Source: Clostridia bacterium
GTDB taxonomy: Bacteria > Bacillota > Clostridia > Oscillospirales > CAG-272
Direction: 5' to 3'
Assembly: GCA_017503285.1 (NCBI GenBank)
Contig: JAFVTH010000021.1
Coordinates: 1 to 40,413 of the forward strand
DNA length: 40,413 bases
Below, piece by piece: positions 8,429-15,790 of this stretch (position 1 is the stretch's first letter; every line of letters begins with the position of its first letter). The translations under genes were made by a program, and so were the position numbers. The notes under the pieces were generated by a model, which saw only the letters and a list, made by a program, of their open reading frames with translations, was not told where the DNA came from and did not search any database.

Positions 8429-10640
8429 GAAAAAACAAGAAAGAAAAAATTATATTGATTATGTAGAAAGTGATCCTATTTTTCAGCCGATTACTGAAAC
8501 AATAGAGACAAACTATATGCCATACGCAGTTAGCGTTATGGTCTCCCGTGCAATTCCGGAAATTGACGGCTTTAAGCCCTCACACCGTAAGCTCCTTTAT
8601 ACTATGTATAAAATGGGACTTATGCACGGCCACAGAACAAAGAGTGCCAACATTGTTGGCGAAACAATGAAGCTGAATCCTCATGGAGATATGTCCATTT
8701 ACGAAACAATGGTTCGTCTTACAAGAGGTAATGAGTCGCTTTTGCACCCATTTGTGGACTCCAAAGGCTCGTTTGGTAAGCAATACAGCCGAGATATGGC
8801 GTTTGCCGCATCAAGATATACAGAGGCAAAGCTTGACCCATTCTGCCAGGAAATCTTCAACGGTATTGACAAAAATGCCGTTGATATGGTAGATAACTAC
8901 GACAGCACTACAAAGGAGCCAAGGCTGCTGCCTACATCCTTCCCAAATATTTTGGTTTCCCCAAATCTTGGTATTGCCGTTGGTCTTGCGTCCTCAATCT
9001 GCTCCTTTAACCTTGCAGAGGTTTGCGATGCTGCAATTGCCGTGCTTCGCTCCCCAAGGTGCGACACAGAAAAGCTCCTTGACATTCTAAAGGCACCGGA
9101 CTTTCCTGGTGGCGGCTCTGTTATTTACGACAGAGAAGCTATGCGTAAGGTTTATGAAACAGGAAAGGGTCCTATTAAGCTAAGAGCTAAATATGAGTAT
9201 AACGAGGATGACAACTCCATTGAAATTTTGGAAATTCCTTATTCAACCTCTATTGAGGCTATAATGAAGGAAATTACAGATATGTTCAAGGAGGGTAAGC
9301 TAAAGGAAATTACCGACTTCCGTGATGCTATCGATTTAAAGGGCTTTAGACTTACAATCGACCTAAGAAAGGGCACCGACCCTGAGCAGCTTATGCAAAA
9401 GCTGTTCAAATTTACTCCTCTTGAGGACAATTTCCCATGTAACTTTAACGTTATTATAAACGGCGCGCCACACCAGCTTGGCGTTAAGGATATTTTGGTG
9501 GAATGGATAAAATTCAGGACCCAGTGTCTAACAAGAGAGCTTACATTTGACCTTGACAAGAAAAACAAGAAGCTCCATTTGCTTCTTGGTCTTGGCAAAA
9601 TTTTACTTGATATTGACAAGGCAGTTAAAATCGTGCGCGAAACAGAAAAGGATGACGAGGTTGTGCCAAATCTTATGGTTGGCTTTTCCGTTGACCAGGA
9701 GCAGGCAGAATACATTGCTGATATTAAGCTCCGTCACCTAAACCGCGAGTACATTATGAACCGTCTTGCTGATATAGACAACCTTCGTCAGGAGATAAAT
9801 GAAATCAAGGCAATACTTGATGACGAAATCAAGATGAAGGCGTATATGATTAAACAGCTTACCGATATAAAGAAAAAATACGGCAAGCCAAGAAAAACAG
9901 ACATTATAAGCGCAGAAGAGGTTAAGTCCTTCAGTAATGAAATTATGATTGAGGACTATCAGGCAAGACTGTTCTTTACAAAGGATGGCTTCCTTAAGAA
10001 AATTACTCAACAGTCGCTTCGCGGCAATGCGGAGCAAAAGCTTAAGGAGGGGGATAAACTCATCTTTGAGGGCGATATAAGCAACAAGGATGAGGTTGTG
10101 TTTTTCACAGACAAGTGTCAGCTATACTTTGCTAAAATGTCCGATTTTGAGCTTTCTAAGGCTTCCGACCTTGGTGTTTACGTTCCAAAGCAGCTTGATT
10201 TTGAGCCGGATGAAAAGGTGGCTAAAATGATTATCAACCCAAGCTTTGACGAAAAGCAGCTTGTTATTTTCGTGTTCGAAAACGGTAAGGCTGTAAGAGT
10301 GCCAATGTGCCAATATGCGACACAGGGTAACCGAAAAAAGCTTAAAAAGGCATTTTCAGACGCTTCACCGATTGCCGGCATTATCTACGAGCAGAGTGAT
10401 GATTACTTTATGATGATCAACTCTGAAAAGAAGGCAATTCTTATAAGACCTTCACTAATTCCTGTAAAGACAACAAGGACTTCAATCGGTACAACCGTCT
10501 TTGCTATGAACCTTAAGAAAAAGCAAAAAATAACAAAGGTGCTTACTGATTTTGAGGATAAGTATCCTGAGGCGATGGCAACCTATCGTAAAATCAAAAT
10601 CCCCGCAACAGGTGTTTTGATGCAAAAGGGCAAAAAATAA
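8415..10640 (+). CDS. Type IIA DNA topoisomerase subunit A (topoisomerase IV/gyrase A-like, divergent)
   Basis: 741 residues, shorter than GyrA (about 800-870). The breakage-reunion core is clear: IDGFKPSHRKLLYTM, the stretch around NPHGDMSIYE, and the DNA-linking Tyr135 in AASRYTE. Residues about 520-730 form a shortened beta-pinwheel-like C-terminus. I see no gyrase GyrA-box (QRRGGKG), so a decatenase role fits better than supercoiling. The subunit must pair with an ATPase (ParE/GyrB-type), which is not in the window. AGGAGG with good spacing precedes the ATG, inside the Sua5 gene end. parC is a possible name, but the core reads as divergent from canonical ParC, so none is assigned. Confidence 0.85.
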   Translation: MAKTKKKQERKNYIDYVESDPIFQPITETIETNYMPYAVSVMVSRAIPEIDGFKPSHRKLLYTMYKMGLMHGHRTKSANIVGETMKLNPHGDMSIYETMVRLTRGNESLLHPFVDSKGSFGKQYSRDMAFAASRYTEAKLDPFCQEIFNGIDKNAVDMVDNYDSTTKEPRLLPTSFPNILVSPNLGIAVGLASSICSFNLAEVCDAAIAVLRSPRCDTEKLLDILKAPDFPGGGSVIYDREAMRKVYETGKGPIKLRAKYEYNEDDNSIEILEIPYSTSIEAIMKEITDMFKEGKLKEITDFRDAIDLKGFRLTIDLRKGTDPEQLMQKLFKFTPLEDNFPCNFNVIINGAPHQLGVKDILVEWIKFRTQCLTRELTFDLDKKNKKLHLLLGLGKILLDIDKAVKIVRETEKDDEVVPNLMVGFSVDQEQAEYIADIKLRHLNREYIMNRLADIDNLRQEINEIKAILDDEIKMKAYMIKQLTDIKKKYGKPRKTDIISAEEVKSFSNEIMIEDYQARLFFTKDGFLKKITQQSLRGNAEQKLKEGDKLIFEGDISNKDEVVFFTDKCQLYFAKMSDFELSKASDLGVYVPKQLDFEPDEKVAKMIINPSFDEKQLVIFVFENGKAVRVPMCQYATQGNRKKLKKAFSDASPIAGIIYEQSDDYFMMINSEKKAILIRPSLIPVKTTRTSIGTTVFAMNLKKKQKITKVLTDFEDKYPEAMATYRKIKIPATGVLMQKGKK

Positions 10641-10658
10641 TTTCTAAGGAGATATAAA

Positions 10659-10778
10659 ATGAAGAAAGAGAACAATAACGGAAGATCTGTTTGGATGCAG
10701 GTTCTTATCTGGGTCGTTATCGGCGTTATGGCAGTTAGTGCTGTTTCAGGTCTTATCTACGCAATCGCGATTTCATAA
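10659..10778 (+). CDS. 39-residue single-pass membrane peptide
   Basis: Small gene reading MKKENNNGRSVWMQVLIW… with a single hydrophobic stretch from about residue 12 to the C-terminus and a charged or polar N-terminus, so N-in orientation is expected. AAGGAG lies 8 bases before the ATG, and the gene follows the topoisomerase by 18 bases within the same unit, before the terminator. I do not recognise the family with confidence. Very short membrane peptides such as DUF4044 in Firmicutes look similar. The good ribosome site and the coding-like third positions make it more than a chance ORF. Confidence 0.6.
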   Translation: MKKENNNGRSVWMQVLIWVVIGVMAVSAVSGLIYAIAIS

Positions 10779-10836
10779 ATTAATAACGCTTTACATAATT
10801 GTGACGCTTCCTTCTATAGAGGAAGACTAATAAACA

Positions 10837-10868
10837 AAAAGGAGCACAGCCGTGCTCCTTTTCATTTT
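10837..10868 (+). terminator. Intrinsic terminator of the housekeeping operon
   Basis: Eleven-base-pair stem AAAAGGAGCAC/GTGCTCCTTTT (10837-10847 with 10852-10862), loop AGCC, with further T residues. Confidence 0.85.
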
Positions 10869-10928
10869 ACACAGAAAATAAAAAAAGAACGACTTTTGTC
10901 GTTCTTTTTTGGTGCGAGAAACGGGACT
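10863..10928 (-). repeat. Duplicated 3' end of tRNA-Leu with its terminator (partial copy)
   Basis: This 66-base block is nearly identical to 11013-11078. On the - strand it carries the last 18 bases of the tRNA-Leu including CCA (complement GGTGCGAGAAACGGGACT, 10911-10928) plus the terminator hairpin (10881-10893 with 10898-10910, a perfect 13-bp stem) and its A/T-rich flank. The remaining tRNA body is missing. The pattern resembles the attL/attR duplication left by integration into a tRNA 3' end. Confidence 0.8.
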
Positions 10929-11012
10929 GGTTCTCGGACTGCGGTCCTCGGTCAGTCGGCGGATCTGGTCGTCCACAGGAAGACCATTCAACCCCGCCTC
11001 CCCTTCAAGCCC
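10929..11012. other. GC-rich 84-bp insert between the two tRNA 3'-end repeats
   Basis: About 64% G+C by hand count, far above the AT-rich flanks. It holds short inverted repeats, for example GACTG…CAGTC near 10937-10957 and GGTC…GACC near 10967-10985. I see no supported gene or RNA family. It is best read as a scar or a remnant of something inserted at the tRNA. Confidence 0.5.
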
Positions 11013-11078
11013 CATTTTCACACAAAATAAAAAAAGAACGACTTTTGCCGTTCTTTTTTTGGTGCGAGAAACGGGACT
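11013..11078 (-). repeat. Second copy of the repeat, at the intact tRNA-Leu 3' end
   Basis: Direct repeat of 10863-10928 at a 150-base period, with only a few mismatches. It overlaps the 3' end of the intact tRNA-Leu and its terminator. Confidence 0.8.
11029..11059 (-). terminator. Terminator of tRNA-Leu
   Basis: On the - strand a hairpin follows directly after CCA: AAAAAAAGAACG pairs with CGTTCTTTTTTT, with a long U tract in the transcript. Confidence 0.75.
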
Positions 11079-11143
11079 TGAACCCGTACGAACAAATCAC
11101 ACGCCCCTCAAACGTGCGCGTCTGCCAGTTCCGCCACTCTCGC
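11060..11143 (-). tRNA. tRNA-Leu (anticodon GAG)
   Basis: Read on the - strand, a full class II cloverleaf. The acceptor stem GCGAGAG pairs with TTCTCGC. The D-arm contains GGCGGAACTGGCAGACGC. The anticodon stem CACGT/GCGTG carries loop TTGAGGG with GAG in the anticodon position. The variable arm is long, as expected for leucine, and the T-arm CGGG-TTCAAGT-CCCG is intact. Discriminator A and CCA are encoded at 11063 and 11060-11062. It reads CUC and CUU codons. A perfect promoter lies upstream. Confidence 0.95.
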
Positions 11144-11173
11144 ATATAGAGGTCTTTCGAACCTTGCCAACAT

Positions 11174-11202
11174 ATTATACTAAAACATTTTCTGTTTGTC
11201 AA
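11174..11202 (-). promoter_or_regulatory. Consensus promoter of tRNA-Leu
   Basis: On the - strand TTGACA (11202-11197) and TATAAT (11179-11174), both perfect, spacer 17. The tRNA begins about 30 bases downstream of the -10. Confidence 0.88.
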
Positions 11203-11270
11203 TACCTTTTTGAAAAAATATTTAGTTTTTTTCAATATACTCTTTCGCGCAAATTTTATATAATATAATC

Positions 11271-11299
11271 TTGCATATTAATGATAAATATGTTAAAAT
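11271..11299 (+). promoter_or_regulatory. Promoter of the miaB-mutSL-tgt operon
   Basis: TTGCAT at 11271-11276 and TAAAAT at 11294-11299, spacer 17. An overlapping TATAAT at 11299-11304 could serve as an alternative -10 but has a poor spacer. Confidence 0.55.
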
Positions 11300-11336
11300 A
11301 TAATGTAATTCTATTTTGCAAAGCGGGAGGTTCAAT

Positions 11337-12728
11337 ATGGCAGAGCTTGTGTCCTTAGAGGAAGCGAAAAAACAGCACGAATATATTGGTCTTGCCCGTG
11401 CCTTGGTTGAGGGTAAAGGCTTGAAGGCGTTTGTCTATACCTTGGGCTGTCAGCAAAATGAGGCAGATAGTGAAAGGATACTTGGCACTCTTTCTCAAAT
11501 GGGCTACATTCCCACAGAGAATGAAGAGGAGGCATCGGTGCTTATTGTCAACACCTGCGCCATTCGTGAGCATGCGGAAAGGCGCGCCCTTTCAATCATA
11601 GGTCGCTTCAAGCACTACAAGGCTAAAAACCCTGATATTATCATCGGCGTTTGTGGCTGTATGAGCGCGCAGGAGCATCGCCGTGAGCAGCTTAAGCATT
11701 CCTACCACTATGTCGATTTTACCTTTGGCACAGGCGCGCTCCATCGCCTACCGGAGTTTGTATATAACGCGCTTATGAAAGGTAAGCGCCACTTTGATAC
11801 AGACGCAGAAAAGCCCCCCATTGCCGAGGGTATTCCCGCATTAAGGTCCAGCACATATCGTGCCTGGGTCAGCATTATGTATGGCTGTAATAATTTCTGC
11901 ACCTACTGTATCGTGCCATACGTGCGCGGCAGAGAGCGTAGCCGTAATATGGGCGATATTCTTAACGAGGTTAAGGATTTAGCAGCTCGTGGCTACAAGG
12001 ATATAACTCTCCTTGGTCAAAATGTAAACTCTTATGGCAAGGACCTAGAGGGCAAGCCCACAATTGCCGATTTACTTAATGAAATTTCAAAAATAGAAGG
12101 GGATTTTACCCTGCACCTTATGACCTCGCACCCAAAGGATGCCTCTGAGGACATGCTTGTTGCTATGTCAAGGGATGAAAGGACAAGGGGGCACTTCCAT
12201 TTGCCACTTCAGTCCGGCTCAAACGATGTGCTAAAGCGTATGAATCGCCATTATGATATTGAAAGATATCTTAGCATCATAGAAAGCCTAAGGTCAAAAA
12301 ATCCGGATGTGGTGCTTACTACGGATATTATCGTTGGCTTCCCGGGGGAGAGCGATGAGGATTTTGAAAAGACCCTTGAAATTATGAAAAAGGTTCGCTT
12401 TGACATTGTATATAGCTTTATATACTCTCCAAGAAAGGGTACACCTGCTTATTCAATGGAGCAGCTGCCCGAGGAGATAAAGCACCAAAGATACGATAGA
12501 TTTTGTCAGGTTCAAAATCAAATCACCCTTGAAAAAAATCAAGCTCTTGTCGGTAAAAGCGTAAGAGTTTTGGTTGACGGAAAAAGCAAGGGCGATGAAA
12601 ATACATACACCTCTCGCACAGATGGTGGAAAAATAGTGCATTTCAAGTCGGATATAGACTACACAGGCAAGTTTATTAATGTTAAAATCACACGTGCAGA
12701 AACCTTCAATCTGTATGGTGAAATATAA
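11337..12728 (+). CDS. miaB: tRNA-2-methylthio-N6-dimethylallyladenosine synthase
   Basis: 463 residues from the ATG at 11337, which follows GGGAGG by 6 bases; an in-frame TTG at 11316 is rejected. It is a radical-SAM methylthiotransferase that adds the 2-methylthio group to i6A37 in tRNAs reading UNN codons. The N-terminal UPF0004 domain has the cluster cysteines in TLGCQQNEAD, NTCAIREHAE and VCGCMSAQE. The radical-SAM motif is Cys184-x3-Cys188-x2-Cys191 (CNNFCTYC) followed by VPYVRGRERSR, and a C-terminal TRAM domain ends the protein. It is the first gene of a unit ordered like Bacillus ymcB-ymcA-mutS-mutL. Confidence 0.95.
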   Translation: MAELVSLEEAKKQHEYIGLARALVEGKGLKAFVYTLGCQQNEADSERILGTLSQMGYIPTENEEEASVLIVNTCAIREHAERRALSIIGRFKHYKAKNPDIIIGVCGCMSAQEHRREQLKHSYHYVDFTFGTGALHRLPEFVYNALMKGKRHFDTDAEKPPIAEGIPALRSSTYRAWVSIMYGCNNFCTYCIVPYVRGRERSRNMGDILNEVKDLAARGYKDITLLGQNVNSYGKDLEGKPTIADLLNEISKIEGDFTLHLMTSHPKDASEDMLVAMSRDERTRGHFHLPLQSGSNDVLKRMNRHYDIERYLSIIESLRSKNPDVVLTTDIIVGFPGESDEDFEKTLEIMKKVRFDIVYSFIYSPRKGTPAYSMEQLPEEIKHQRYDRFCQVQNQITLEKNQALVGKSVRVLVDGKSKGDENTYTSRTDGGKIVHFKSDIDYTGKFINVKITRAETFNLYGEI

Positions 12729-12746
12729 ATCATAGGAGAAAAAACC

Positions 12747-13157
12747 ATGGAAATAATGGAAATTGTAAAGGAGCTTGGTTCAGCAGTTAAGGCTGATGCA
12801 AGATTTACAAAAATGAACGAGGCAATGGCTGCCTACAACAAGGACGAGGAGCTTCAAAAGCTTGTTCTTGAATACAATGTTCAGCAAACTGCTCTTGGCG
12901 AGGAGTACAAGAAGGAGAATGTTGATCAGGCTGTTATTGAGGCTATCGAGGAAAGACTAAATGCTCTTATCGAGGCTATTACAACATCTAAAATTTATGT
13001 TGAGGCTGCAGAGGCTCAGCAAGCATTTGACGCGCTTATGAACGAGGTTTATACTGAGCTTCAGTTCCAAATCACAGGTCAGCGTCCATGCACACACGAT
13101 TGCTCAAGCTGTGGCTCCGATTGTGGACACCACCATCACCACGACGACGAGGAATAA
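12747..13157 (+). CDS. ymcA: YmcA/YlbF-family protein with a C-terminal cysteine/histidine tail
   Basis: 136 residues. Residues 1-110 form the all-helical Com_YlbF fold (VKELGSAVKADARF…, YNVQQTALGEEYK…, AQQAFDALMNEVYTEL…QITGQ). The tail holds the only four cysteines, Cys115, 119, 122 and 126, then five His and an acidic end. In Bacillus, YmcA, YlbF and YaaT (RicA, RicF, RicT) form an iron-sulfur complex that guides RNase Y in mRNA processing and affects competence and sporulation. The position between miaB and mutS matches Bacillus ymcA. The tail is a likely metal or Fe-S ligand set. Whether it acts with a RicF/RicT partner cannot be seen here. AGGAG precedes the ATG. Confidence 0.8.
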   Translation: MEIMEIVKELGSAVKADARFTKMNEAMAAYNKDEELQKLVLEYNVQQTALGEEYKKENVDQAVIEAIEERLNALIEAITTSKIYVEAAEAQQAFDALMNEVYTELQFQITGQRPCTHDCSSCGSDCGHHHHHDDEE

Positions 13158-13187
13158 TTAACTAAATTCAAAGGAGGATAAAGCCGT

Positions 13188-15767
13188 ATGACATCAATGA
13201 TGCTCCAATATCTCGAGATAAAAGAACAATATAAGGATTTTATACTGTTTTATCGTCTTGGAGATTTTTATGAAATGTTCTTTCAGGATGCAATTACAGC
13301 ATCAAGAGAGCTAGAGCTTACATTAACAGGTAGAGACTGTGGAGAGGCGGAGCGCGCACCTATGTGTGGCGTTCCTTACCACAGTGTTGAGGGCTACATT
13401 GGTAAGCTTGTATCAAAGGGCTATAAGGTTGCCATTTGCGAGCAAATGGAGGACCCAAGCACAACAAAGGGCATAGTTAAGCGTGAGGTGGTTAGGGAAA
13501 TTACCCCCGGTACCATCGTTGAGGCATCTATGCTTACAGAAACAAAGAACAACTACCTTTGCTCACTCTATTTTGAAAGGAGCAAGGTGGGTGTTTGCTT
13601 TGCCGATATTTCCACAGGCGAAATCTGTGCCACCGTCTTAGACGGAGAGGCAAGCCGTGTGCTAAATGAGCTTGGCACATACGCGCCAAAAGAAATTATC
13701 ACAAACCTAAGCTTACAAAACGGTAAATTCCTTTCAGAATTTGCAAAATCAAGGCTTGGTGCGCTCCTTGAATTTGAAATGCCATATTACGATTATCAAA
13801 AATGCACCGAGAGGGTTCTTGCTCAGTTTGGGGTGGAATTCCTTGATAAAAATGTAAACGATACTGCCATCATTTATGCAATAGGTGGCATTTTAGAGTA
13901 TATATTAAAGACGCAAAAAACGGATATTTCCTACATAAACCAAATCAATGTTTATGGGGAGGGACAATATCTTGAAATGGACCTTAACACAAGGCGCAAT
14001 TTGGAGCTTTGCGAAACCATGCGCTCCAAGGAAAAGCGTGGCACACTTTATTGGGTGCTTGATAAAACCAAGACCTCAATGGGTGCGAGAATGCTTCGTA
14101 GCTATGTGGAGCATCCGCTTCTTGATGTTAAGAAGATTTTAGACCGACAGGGCGCTGTTGCAACGCTTTTTGACAGCCTCGTTTTAAGAGAGGAAATCGG
14201 CACACTTTTAGAAAACGTTTTGGACCTTGAGCGTCTTATGACAAGGGTTGTCTACGGAACAGCTAACGGCAAGGATATGAGGGCAGTTTACTCAACCCTA
14301 AAGGTTATTCCGGAAATCAAAAATCTCCTCTATACAGTAAACACTAAGGAGCTTTCTACAATCAGAGAGGGGCTTGACCCACTTGAGGATATTTGTAGCC
14401 TTATTGACTGTATGATTATCGACCTACCGCCGTTTTCCATAAGAGAGGGCGGCTTTATTAAGGACGGCTTTAATGACGAGGTTGACAGACTTCGCAACAT
14501 TATGACAGACGGCAAGGGCTGGATTGATAAGATTGAGGAAAGCGAAAGAGAAAAGACAGGCATAAAGACCTTGAAAATCGGCTACAACCGTGTTTTCGGC
14601 TACTACATAGAGGTTACAAAGTCCTTTATTGATAGCGTGCCTGACAGATACATAAGAAAGCAAACCCTTTCCAACTGCGAAAGGTATATCACCGAGGAGC
14701 TTAAGGAAATGGAGTCCGCCGTTCTTGGTGCAAAGGACAAGCTTTGCGCCCTTGAATACGACCTGTTTGTTCGCCTTCGTGATACTGTTGCTGACAATTT
14801 GAAGAGGATACAGCGTAGCGCAAATATGCTTGCAAGGCTTGATGTTTATGTATCCCTTGCAAACGTAGCGGTAAAGAATAACTATACCTGTCCGGATGTT
14901 GATATGAGCGATGTTATTGATATTAAGGACGGCAGACACCCGGTTGTTGAAAAGTTTGTTAAGGATAGCTATTTTGTGCCAAACGACACCTATCTTAACA
15001 CCACAACCGACAAAATGGCACTTATTACCGGTCCAAATATGGCAGGTAAATCAACCTATATGCGTCAAAGCGCAATCATTGTGCTTATGGCGCAAATCGG
15101 CTCATTTGTCCCTGCAAAGAGTGCAAGGATTGGTATTGTAGATAAGCTCTTTACAAGAGTGGGCGCATCGGACGACCTTGCATCGGGACAGTCCACCTTT
15201 ATGCTTGAAATGACCGAGGTTGCATATATTCTTGCAAACGCAACCAAAAAGAGCTTTATAATTTATGATGAAATCGGCAGAGGCACCTCTACCTTCGACG
15301 GTATGAGTATTGCGCGCGCCATTGCGGAATATACAGCAGGCAAGAAAATCGGGGCAAGATCTATGTTTGCAACCCACTATCACGAGCTAACAGCGCTTGA
15401 GGACGAAATAGATGGCATTGTGAACTACAATATCGCCGCAAAGAAGAGGGGAGAGGACATTACCTTCCTTCGCAAAATAGTAAAGGGTCCGACGGACGAT
15501 AGCTTTGGTATAGAGGTTGCAAAGCTTGCAGGCGTACCAAACGAGGTTGTAAAGAGGGCAAAGGCTGTCCTTGCCGAAATGATAGAAAACGGCACAGTTG
15601 AAAAAGCTCCGATTAAAAAATCACCGGAGATTTCTGCCTCAATGAGCTTTGAGGATATTGCCATATATGAGGCAGCCGACAAGATAAAGACCCTTGATCT
15701 AAATACTATAACCCCAATTGAGGCGATGAACTTTATCTTTGAGCTTAAAAAGCTCTTCAATAGCTAA
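13188..15767 (+). CDS. mutS: DNA mismatch repair ATPase MutS
   Basis: 859 residues, a normal MutS1. It binds mismatches and small loops and recruits MutL. The N-terminal mismatch-binding domain has the Phe-x-Glu type region (FYEMFFQDA near residue 30, and the GxFYE-like LGDFYEMF), followed by connector, lever and clamp. Walker A GPNMAGKST is at residues 615-622, then the Walker B/signature part IYDEIGRGTSTFDG and the ATHYHEL switch. It has a strong AAGGAGGA ribosome site, and 23 bases separate it from mutL. Confidence 0.96.
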   Translation: MTSMMLQYLEIKEQYKDFILFYRLGDFYEMFFQDAITASRELELTLTGRDCGEAERAPMCGVPYHSVEGYIGKLVSKGYKVAICEQMEDPSTTKGIVKREVVREITPGTIVEASMLTETKNNYLCSLYFERSKVGVCFADISTGEICATVLDGEASRVLNELGTYAPKEIITNLSLQNGKFLSEFAKSRLGALLEFEMPYYDYQKCTERVLAQFGVEFLDKNVNDTAIIYAIGGILEYILKTQKTDISYINQINVYGEGQYLEMDLNTRRNLELCETMRSKEKRGTLYWVLDKTKTSMGARMLRSYVEHPLLDVKKILDRQGAVATLFDSLVLREEIGTLLENVLDLERLMTRVVYGTANGKDMRAVYSTLKVIPEIKNLLYTVNTKELSTIREGLDPLEDICSLIDCMIIDLPPFSIREGGFIKDGFNDEVDRLRNIMTDGKGWIDKIEESEREKTGIKTLKIGYNRVFGYYIEVTKSFIDSVPDRYIRKQTLSNCERYITEELKEMESAVLGAKDKLCALEYDLFVRLRDTVADNLKRIQRSANMLARLDVYVSLANVAVKNNYTCPDVDMSDVIDIKDGRHPVVEKFVKDSYFVPNDTYLNTTTDKMALITGPNMAGKSTYMRQSAIIVLMAQIGSFVPAKSARIGIVDKLFTRVGASDDLASGQSTFMLEMTEVAYILANATKKSFIIYDEIGRGTSTFDGMSIARAIAEYTAGKKIGARSMFATHYHELTALEDEIDGIVNYNIAAKKRGEDITFLRKIVKGPTDDSFGIEVAKLAGVPNEVVKRAKAVLAEMIENGTVEKAPIKKSPEISASMSFEDIAIYEAADKIKTLDLNTITPIEAMNFIFELKKLFNS

Positions 15768-15790
15768 AAACCAAGAAAAGGAGAAGGACA

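Noticed and set aside
10863..11078. CRISPR-like repeat pair
   Set aside because: Only two copies, the repeat contains a tRNA end and terminator, and no cas genes are present.
10827..11268. Open frames on both strands across the tRNA-Leu region (64-119 residues, e.g. RETGLEPVR-type peptide)
   Set aside because: They are translations of the tRNA, its duplicated end and the terminators, with no ribosome sites.
11316..11336. TTG start for miaB seven codons upstream
   Set aside because: It overlaps the ribosome binding site that serves the ATG at 11337.
14424..14939. 171-residue - strand open frame inside mutS
   Set aside because: Antisense shadow of a conserved gene.
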